Shown here in pieces: positions 53,293-64,000 of a DNA stretch of 64,000 nt. Source of the DNA: Niallia circulans NBRC 13626 (GTDB taxonomy: Bacteria; Bacillota; Bacilli; Bacillales; Cytobacillaceae); assembly GCF_001591585.1 (NCBI RefSeq), contig NZ_BCVE01000021.1, positions 1 to 64,000 on the forward strand. The letters are read 5' to 3'. The notes under the pieces were generated by a model. That model was not told the origin of the DNA. It searched no databases and worked only from the letters and a program-made list of their open reading frames with translations. Both the position numbers and the translations under genes were made by a program. The number at the start of each line of letters is the position of its first letter. The first letter of the stretch is position 1.

Positions 53293-54306
53293 TTATTTCT
53301 GAGCTGTGTATTTCGCTAGCATATCATCAGATGCTGTTACATCTACCCCTTTATAATAGTATTTTACGATTTCTTCATAGTTTTTCCCATTTGCGGCCAT
53401 TCCGTTTGCCCCATATTGGCTCATGCCGACACCATGACCATATCCTTTTGTAGCAATATAAACGTTATTTCCCTTTCGTTCCATTGTAAAGTCCGTTGAT
53501 TTTAAGCTCAACTTTTCTCTAATATCTGTTCCTGATAATTGTTTTCCATTAATCTTGGCACTTGCAATTCGTTTTCCTTTTGTATATTTAACGTCTTCTA
53601 ATACATTCCTGTCAGCTGTAAGCTTAACGCCTAAGCTCTTCTCGAAGTCTTTAACAGGCATTGTCACTTCCCCTTTAAACTTTGGCGAATTGACATCCCA
53701 TGGGCTTTCCACACTTTGTAAATAGGAGATGGAATTAGCCCAGACATCATCTGAATTTTCCGTGTATCCGTTGCTTGTGGAGAAAAACGTGGCATCAATA
53801 GGAGTACCTTCATACGTTAAAATTTGCCCCTTTGTAGCCGCTACAGCCTCTTCTATTTTAGCCATATTCTTCTTCCAGTCTAACCCATCATTTTCCCAAA
53901 TTTTCTTTAATTCTTCGCGGTTATTATACACTTGGTAGTTTATTGTATCGCCAACTAATGCTCCCTTTGGAAGATCTGTTTTCTCTTGATGCATCATTCT
54001 TTTTACAATATATGTTCTCGCTGTTAAGGCTTGTGCTTTTAATGCTTCTTTTTCAAATTTCGCTGGCATTTCGGATGCAACAACCCCAACTACATATTCT
54101 TCTAAGTCTAATTTCTCTACTTCTTGTTTATCTTCACGATATACAGCTACTTCAATAGCAGGCTCTGGCGTTTCTGCAGGTGGTATATTACTCTTTACCT
54201 CTTCCTTTTTACCCTGAATAGAGGGCAGAACAAGGATGGTCGGAATAAGTATAGTAATAGCAAACAGAATAACTCCTAGTACGATGAAAGGTTTGATTTT
54301 AATCAT
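53293..54306 (-). CDS. spoIID: Stage II sporulation protein D (lytic transglycosylase)
   Basis: A 337-aa membrane-anchored protein needed for engulfment, cleaving glycan strands denuded by SpoIIP. An N-terminal membrane helix spans residues 5-25. The SpoIID domain contains LEEYVVGVVASEMPAKFEKEALKAQ (read as shorter conserved blocks), AVAATKGQILTYEG, ATFFSTSNGYTENS and the closing GHGVGMSQYGANGMA. The catalytic Glu is in ASEMPAKFE. I chose the ATG behind TATGGAGGCTTTATTC over one five codons upstream. Between murA and spoIIQ, as in B. subtilis. Confidence 0.95.
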   Translation of the reverse strand: MIKIKPFIVLGVILFAITILIPTILVLPSIQGKKEEVKSNIPPAETPEPAIEVAVYREDKQEVEKLDLEEYVVGVVASEMPAKFEKEALKAQALTARTYIVKRMMHQEKTDLPKGALVGDTINYQVYNNREELKKIWENDGLDWKKNMAKIEEAVAATKGQILTYEGTPIDATFFSTSNGYTENSDDVWANSISYLQSVESPWDVNSPKFKGEVTMPVKDFEKSLGVKLTADRNVLEDVKYTKGKRIASAKINGKQLSGTDIREKLSLKSTDFTMERKGNNVYIATKGYGHGVGMSQYGANGMAANGKNYEEIVKYYYKGVDVTASDDMLAKYTAQK

Positions 54307-54603
54307 GAATAAAGCCTCCATAAGATAGAAATAAGACCTTTTTAACTGTCTCTAAAACATTCTTATGGAGATGGACAAGCTTTTATTCCTTCTTTTTTCT
54401 AGAGAAATATCCTTAATTTATGGTTCTAAACATATCCGTTTTGCATACTATTTTAGCAATCCTGTGTTTTAAACAACTCCGGTAATCCCCTCTATTATAT
54501 AACAGATATTAACAGAAGTAGGAACTGAAACACATATAGAAGCCTCTATTGAACTTCTCGGTTATTCTAAAATATTTTTCATATTATGTATAATTTTGCC
54601 CAT
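54307..54603. other. Upstream region of spoIID
   Basis: AT-rich with no gene. A sigma E promoter is expected here but I could not identify hexamers with confidence. Confidence 0.5.
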
Positions 54604-54651
54604 AAAAAAACAAACTTTATCTATCGGAATGAAATCGATAAATAAAGTTTG
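54604..54651 (-). terminator. Terminator of murA
   Basis: CAAACTTTAT.TATCG and CGATA.ATAAAGTTTG pair with one mismatch; the minus strand continues TTTTTTTATG. Confidence 0.85.
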
Positions 54652-54661
54652 CCAATTATAT

Positions 54662-55969
54662 TTATGCATTTAAATCTGCAACATAGCTTGCCGTTAACGT
54701 TAATTCACTTTCTTCGGTAATTCTTTCAATATCAGCGCCTAACGCAGCTAATTTTTCGTGGAAATTAACATAACCACGATCTAAGTGTTTAAGCTCTGTA
54801 ACGCGTGTAATACCGTCTGCTACAAGTCCAGACAATATTAAGGCAGCAGCAGCACGTAAATCAGTAGCAGCTACTTCTGCACCTTGCAGATTAGTTGGTC
54901 CATTCATAACAACAGAACGACCTTCAATTTTCACATCGCCATTCATACGTCTAAATTCTTCTACATGCATAAAACGGTTTTCAAAAACAGTTTCTGTAAT
55001 CATACTTGTTCCCTTTGCACGAAGAAGTAATGCCATCATTTGAGATTGCATATCTGTTGGAAATCCTGGATGAGGCATTGTTTTGATATCTACAGCTTTT
55101 AAATTTTCTGCACTAATCACACGGATACCGTCTTCTTCTTCTTTGAAAACAACACCCATCTCTTCCATTTTGGCAATCAAGGATGATAAATGTTCTGGAA
55201 CCGCACCCTGTACAAGGACATTTCCATTAGTAATAGCAGCAGCGATTAAAAATGTCCCTGCTTCAATTCTATCCGGAATAATCGTATGTTCTGTACCATG
55301 TAGCACTTCTACACCTTCAATGCGAATAGTTCCTGTACCTGCTCCTCTTACTGTTGCGCCCATTTTATTTAGGAAGTTCGCCAAATCAACAATTTCAGGT
55401 TCTTTTGCTACGTTTTCAATAATAGTCGTACCTTCTGCTAAAGAAGCAGCCATCATAATATTTTCCGTCGCACCAACACTTGGGAAATCAAGATAGATTT
55501 TCGCACCTTTTAAACGTCCATCTACGGAAGCTTCGATAAATCCATTACCAACCTGAACCTTTGCTCCCATTGCTTCGAAACCTTTTAGATGTTGATCAAT
55601 TGGTCTTGAACCAATTGCACAACCACCAGGTAATGCTACTCTTGCATGGCCATTTCTTGCTAACAAAGATCCCATTACTAAAACAGATGCGCGCATTTTT
55701 CTTACGTACTCAAATGGCGCTTCAACGCTTAAATCATTTGATGCATCTACAGTTACTTCTCCGTTTTCAAAATGTACTTCTGCATTTAAATATCGCAATA
55801 CTTCATTAATCGTATATACATCTGAAAGAGTCGGAACTGATTTAATTATACTTTTTCCATCACTTGCTAATAATGTAGCGGCGATCACAGGCAAAACGGC
55901 ATTTTTTGCGCCTTCTACTTTAACCGTTCCATTCAACCTTTTTCCGCCGCGGACGATGATTTTATCCAA
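54662..55969 (-). CDS. murA: UDP-N-acetylglucosamine 1-carboxyvinyltransferase
   Basis: First committed step of peptidoglycan precursor synthesis: transfers enolpyruvate from PEP to UDP-GlcNAc; target of fosfomycin. 435 aa, an EPSP-synthase-like double domain with internal repeats. The UDP-GlcNAc site is [11 protein letters not shown] near residue 20 and the catalytic Cys is in [16 protein letters not shown] near 117. The TTG start lies behind GGAGGGGAATAGACT. It corresponds to B. subtilis MurAA, located between ywmB and spoIID, the order seen here. Confidence 0.97.
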   Translation of the reverse strand: MDKIIVRGGKRLNGTVKVEGAKNAVLPVIAATLLASDGKSIIKSVPTLSDVYTINEVLRYLNAEVHFENGEVTVDASNDLSVEAPFEYVRKMRASVLVMGSLLARNGHARVALPGGCAIGSRPIDQHLKGFEAMGAKVQVGNGFIEASVDGRLKGAKIYLDFPSVGATENIMMAASLAEGTTIIENVAKEPEIVDLANFLNKMGATVRGAGTGTIRIEGVEVLHGTEHTIIPDRIEAGTFLIAAAITNGNVLVQGAVPEHLSSLIAKMEEMGVVFKEEEDGIRVISAENLKAVDIKTMPHPGFPTDMQSQMMALLLRAKGTSMITETVFENRFMHVEEFRRMNGDVKIEGRSVVMNGPTNLQGAEVAATDLRAAAALILSGLVADGITRVTELKHLDRGYVNFHEKLAALGADIERITEESELTLTASYVADLNA

Positions 55970-56002
55970 AGTCTATTCCCCTCCGCGTCCAATATCTCTA
56001 TA

Positions 56003-56752
56003 TTAATATTCAATCGTTATGATGGGTGTGCCAACTACGAACGTAGTTTTTCCTCCCATATCTTGTGTTCTTAGTCCTATTTGTACGTTCATTTCCTTTT
56101 CGCTATTATCAATTCGTTCTTCAAATATCGGCGTATATGCGGAGGTGGATATAAAATCATCCTCTTCCAACGCCTCTACTTTTTTTGCTTGAAATGCATC
56201 TAGCAAATGGTTAACTTTATAAGGCAAAGTCTCATTCATCTTATCACTGAATTCGCCTTTAATACAAGAGAAAATTGTTGGTTTTCCTCGAAATATGTCA
56301 GAAATTTTTTTATTAATTTCCATATCTAACCTTTTCATTTCTTTGTTCGCTAACTTCTTTCCTCTCACCTCATACATAATATATGATTGGACGTTATCAG
56401 TTGTTAAAGAAGTGGTTAAGATTATACTTTCTTCTATTTGGCCACTGGATTTCAAGACCATCTTTGCTTGCCAGCTCTGATGATTTTTCGTTTCCACCCA
56501 ATCACCATTTGGGAAAACTCTTTTTAACTCTGACTGATATGCTTTTGCATCTTCAATGCTTGTAACATTTTCCAGCCTTTCTCTTGCATGCAGAGACCAT
56601 TCATTAATCGTTACATTTTCTTGTTTTTGTAAAATTTCATTTATAGTTATTAAGTCAGACTTCGTTCTCGCGATAGTGATGTTATTCCCAATTGTAAGAC
56701 AAGCCAAACCAATTAATATTGTTATTATAATTAACGTTTTATTTATCTTCAT
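56003..56752 (-). CDS. ywmB: YwmB-family protein
   Basis: A 249-aa secreted or membrane-anchored protein (hydrophobic segment, residues 7-24) resembling B. subtilis YwmB (TATA-box-binding-like fold family). Recognisable segments are DWVETKNHQSWQAKMVLKSS, VQSYIMYEVRGK and ALEEDDFISTSAYTP. The function is unknown. It precedes murA by 33 bp, probably in the same transcript. The start follows GGGAGGAATAACA. Confidence 0.82.
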   Translation of the reverse strand: MKINKTLIIITILIGLACLTIGNNITIARTKSDLITINEILQKQENVTINEWSLHARERLENVTSIEDAKAYQSELKRVFPNGDWVETKNHQSWQAKMVLKSSGQIEESIILTTSLTTDNVQSYIMYEVRGKKLANKEMKRLDMEINKKISDIFRGKPTIFSCIKGEFSDKMNETLPYKVNHLLDAFQAKKVEALEEDDFISTSAYTPIFEERIDNSEKEMNVQIGLRTQDMGGKTTFVVGTPIITIEY

Positions 56753-56954
56753 TGTTATTCCTCCCCCATACTACCATTGTTTCCAAGGAGAAGAATTGCA
56801 TACTAATGATTAATCGTCACTTTTTGACATGAATAAAACGTTAATCAATGAACAAACTATTTAAGCACACAAAATGAATTTTACTTAAAAAACAAAGGAA
56901 TGAAAACATGTATGAAGACCTATCTTTGTAATTAATTATTTCTTATTTTGGTAA

Positions 56955-57191
56955 TTACTTCAATATTAATGGCAATTGTTGTGACCAAACTAAATAGTCG
57001 AGTAAGAAATTGCTGACAATCGATCCCATTATAATTGCTAATAATACATATAATACTCGTGCTTGAAAAACTCTGTTTTTTCGAAGGAATTTCTCAAAAT
57101 TTAGTGACTGTAATGCCCACCATGAAAGAGCGATAAAAACGATATGTATCAAAATACTCAGTAACGCCTGTTGTCCAAAAGCTTCTACCAT
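56955..57191 (-). CDS. ywzB: DUF1146-family small membrane protein, YwzB
   Basis: A 78-aa protein with two membrane segments (residues 8-28 and 47-68), a short basic loop with FEKFLRKNRVFQARVLYVLL between them. Length and pattern match the DUF1146 protein YwzB, which in B. subtilis lies between the ATP synthase operon and ywmB, as here. The role is unknown. The start follows TGGGAGGAAAAA. Confidence 0.85.
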   Translation of the reverse strand: MVEAFGQQALLSILIHIVFIALSWWALQSLNFEKFLRKNRVFQARVLYVLLAIIMGSIVSNFLLDYLVWSQQLPLILK

Positions 57192-57461
57192 TTTTTCCTC
57201 CCATCTATCCCTTCTGTTTCAACTCTTATTTGACGTATTGACTTATAAAAAGGTTTCAATTTGTGTAATTATTTTTTTATTTTTTCCATCCTTAAAATCG
57301 TAAATATTTATCCGAAGTAATTATCTCTCTTCCCTACTGATTGTTCGGTACACTTTTAAGCCCCATTCAGAGTGTTTTTCCATTATTTACTTGCCATTAT
57401 CTATTTAAAAAATAGGAAATCTACTTTGCTGTCTTAATCCTCACTTTAAATCTACCCCACT
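57192..57461. other. Gap between the ATP synthase operon and ywzB
   Basis: AT-rich, no gene; it must hold the ywzB promoter, which I cannot place. Confidence 0.5.
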
Positions 57462-57486
57462 AAAAAAAGCCCCCTTAGGGACTTTT

Positions 57487-57488
<2 letters not shown>
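57462..57488 (-). terminator. Terminator of the ATP synthase operon
   Basis: AAAAAAGTCCC, loop TAA, GGGGGCTTTTTTT: a compact hairpin with a long T run, overlapping the last codon of atpC. Confidence 0.9.
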
Positions 57489-57909
<421 letters not shown>

Positions 57910-57914
57910 TTATT

Positions 57915-59351
<1,437 letters not shown>

Positions 59352-59402
59352 TTAAAGCAGGTTCTGCTAAAACGTTAAGTTTAGCAGAACTTATTTGTAT
59401 CA

Positions 59403-60269
<867 letters not shown>

Positions 60270-60296
60270 TCACCACCAATCTATAAGTTTGCCTTC

Positions 60297-61820
<1,524 letters not shown>

Positions 61821-61831
61821 CTAAAGAATTA

Positions 61832-62368
61832 CTATCCTAATAATTGTCGTTGTAGACGGTTCAGCTTCCCTTGAAGACTACCATCATATATTTGATTACC
61901 GATTCTTACCTTAATTCCGCCTAATAGGTTAGAATCAATGATATTTTCAATATTTAGCGATATTTTCCCAACTTTTGCAGCGAATGTAGCTGAAATAGCT
62001 CTTTTCTCATCGTCTGTTAACGGTTTGATGGAATATACTTTTGCATCTGCAATCCCTTTTGCTTCATTAACTAGTGCAATAAATTGATCACATATACTAG
62101 TAATCATCTCTTCTCGATGACGATCAATCAATAGCATTAAAAGGTTTTGAATATACTCACTCGCAGAGGCAAATGCCACTTTCACCATTTCTTTTTTCTT
62201 TTCTAATGCAATATTAGGAGATTGTAGAAATGTATGAATATCAGGCGAAGAAGTGACTAATGTCCTTACTACTCGTACTTCTTCATCTAGTTGATCAATC
62301 TGTCCGTTTTCTTTGGCGATTTGGAAAAGGGCTAAAGCATAACGCTTTGCAACACCTGTATCCATCAT
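61832..62368 (-). CDS. atpH: ATP synthase F1 subunit delta
   Basis: The peripheral-stalk subunit that joins F1 to the b dimer, 178 aa. N-terminal helical domain [18 protein letters not shown] and C-terminal segment [28 protein letters not shown], the delta/OSCP signature. Its start overlaps the atpF stop by 4 bp. Confidence 0.96.
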   Translation of the reverse strand: MMDTGVAKRYALALFQIAKENGQIDQLDEEVRVVRTLVTSSPDIHTFLQSPNIALEKKKEMVKVAFASASEYIQNLLMLLIDRHREEMITSICDQFIALVNEAKGIADAKVYSIKPLTDDEKRAISATFAAKVGKISLNIENIIDSNLLGGIKVRIGNQIYDGSLQGKLNRLQRQLLG

Positions 62369-62883
62369 CGTTTCTCGCCTACCTCTTGAATGTAATCATG
62401 AATTAACTTTTCTTGATCCTGCTCATTTAATTCTTTTTCGATCACTTTAGAAGCGATTAAAACAGAAAGAGAAGTGACTTGATCGCGAATTGTTGCAACA
62501 GCTTTTTCTTTTTGCTGTTCAATTTCTACTAAAGCAGAGTTTTTGATTCGCTCTGCATCTTTTCTGGCATCGTCAATGATAGTTTCTCTTTGAGCATCTG
62601 CTTGTTGTTTTGCTCTATCAATTAACTCTTGTGCGTCATTGCGCGCTTCTTTTAATAATACTCTTTGCTCTTCTAATAGTTTGGCAGCTTCTTGTCTGCT
62701 TTTCTCTGCATTATCTATTTCATTTGCAACAAATTCCTCACGATCCTTCATCATTTTCATTAAAGGACCCCATGCAAACTTTTTGATTGCCCACAGTAAT
62801 AATAAGAAAGATAGTAATTGAACGATTACATCACCGCCCGCAAAATTCATTACGGCACCTAATACTAATCCATTTGTGAACAC
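62365..62883 (-). CDS. atpF: ATP synthase F0 subunit b
   Basis: The peripheral-stalk b subunit, 172 aa: one membrane helix (residues 12-34, [21 protein letters not shown]) and a long charged coiled coil to the C-terminus ([19 protein letters not shown] onward). I chose the GTG 10 nt behind GAAAGGAGTGAATC, which gives the family N-terminus; upstream in-frame starts run through the binding site. The atpE gene lies 232 bp upstream, a long gap for this operon. Confidence 0.96.
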   Translation of the reverse strand: MFTNGLVLGAVMNFAGGDVIVQLLSFLLLLWAIKKFAWGPLMKMMKDREEFVANEIDNAEKSRQEAAKLLEEQRVLLKEARNDAQELIDRAKQQADAQRETIIDDARKDAERIKNSALVEIEQQKEKAVATIRDQVTSLSVLIASKVIEKELNEQDQEKLIHDYIQEVGEKR

Positions 62884-63054
62884 GCTTGATTCACTCCTTT
62901 CAGATAGTGTTTGTATCACATACTGGAAACCTTTATTCGCTTATGGAAAAAAGGTGAATATGCTTATTTATAAATTAATAGGAACAATTTTTAAGCTATC
63001 ATAATACGCTTTTTTGCGTGTTTTTTATGTGAATTGTTGATTTTAAATAAAGGA

Positions 63055-63088
63055 ATGGCGAAGGTTCTTATCGAATGATCTTCGCCAT
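63055..63088 (-). other. Hairpin in the atpE-atpF spacer
   Basis: ATGGCGAAG and CTTCGCCAT form a 9-bp perfect stem with a 16-nt loop about 30 bp after the atpE stop; AT-rich flanks but no strong T run. A second small hairpin (ACGC/GCGT) follows. Probably an mRNA processing or stability site. Confidence 0.55.
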
Positions 63089-63115
63089 AACTGGAATAAA
63101 TATATTCGTATTCTA

Positions 63116-64000
<885 letters not shown>

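Overview
The window is about 64 kb of low-GC, endospore-forming Firmicute chromosome, almost certainly Bacillaceae. The evidence is sporulation genes (spoIID, spoIIQ, spoIIID, spoVR, a Spo0E-type phosphatase), near-identity of GalU, the ATP synthase subunits and SpoIIID to Bacillus subtilis proteins as I remember them, T-box riboswitches, and a gene order from the ATP synthase operon to ywpF that follows the B. subtilis map. The genus cannot be fixed by reading. I see no phage, plasmid, insertion sequence, tRNA, rRNA or CRISPR.

Layout. 1-7.4 kb: a 20/21-bp tandem array, galU, a YdhK lipoprotein, an orphan MEDS/PAS histidine kinase, a NhaK-type antiporter, a DinB-fold protein and an acetyltransferase. 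7.5-11.6 kb: a GIY-YIG-like protein and a zinc-motif DUF2087 regulator, a nine-copy 52-bp array, a HAD phosphatase, a metallophosphoesterase and a membrane protein. 12-15.4 kb: an ABC exporter with its DesK/DesR-like two-component system (YvfRSTU-like). 15.5-20.4 kb: small accessory genes, then divergent trpS and tyrS, each behind its own T-box leader. 20.5-30 kb: SDR enzyme, 54-aa ORF, EamA transporter, WalR-box NlpC/P60 hydrolase, DnaQ-BRCT exonuclease, a broken YwaF-family gene, a 35-aa ORF, a Spo0E-like phosphatase, an ACT-less homoserine dehydrogenase, the ECF sigma M/anti-sigma pair and spoVR. 30-45 kb: pbpC, yuxK, an RNPP-like regulator, a LysM/NlpC hydrolase, the SWIM/SNF2 pair ywqB-ywqA and a large Vpr-type protease. 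45-64 kb: ywpF, fabZ, flhP-flhO, mbl, spoIIID, spoIIQ, spoIID, murA, ywmB, ywzB and the ATP synthase genes atpC-D-G-A-H-F-E-B in genomic order (transcribed atpB to atpC), with atpB cut by the window edge.

Cell-envelope work is the main theme: UDP-glucose and peptidoglycan precursor synthesis (galU, murA), synthesis and remodelling (pbpC, two NlpC/P60 hydrolases, mbl), envelope stress (sigM), and engulfment (spoIID, spoIIQ) under the mother-cell regulator spoIIID.

The least explained content is intergenic. Three arrays (left edge, 35.9 kb, 53.0 kb) share the core TTTGGCTGAT at about 20-22-bp spacing. A different 52-bp family with an imperfect dyad sits between two divergent genes at 8.8-9.3 kb and has a single relative at 30.4 kb. 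A third short repeat follows trpS. Two arrays run from a stop codon to that gene's terminator. Other points to check are a tiny promoter/RBS/10-codon/terminator unit at 49.0 kb, stacked hairpins behind spoIIID, a hairpin in a long atpE-atpF spacer, and two small ORFs with strong ribosome binding sites.
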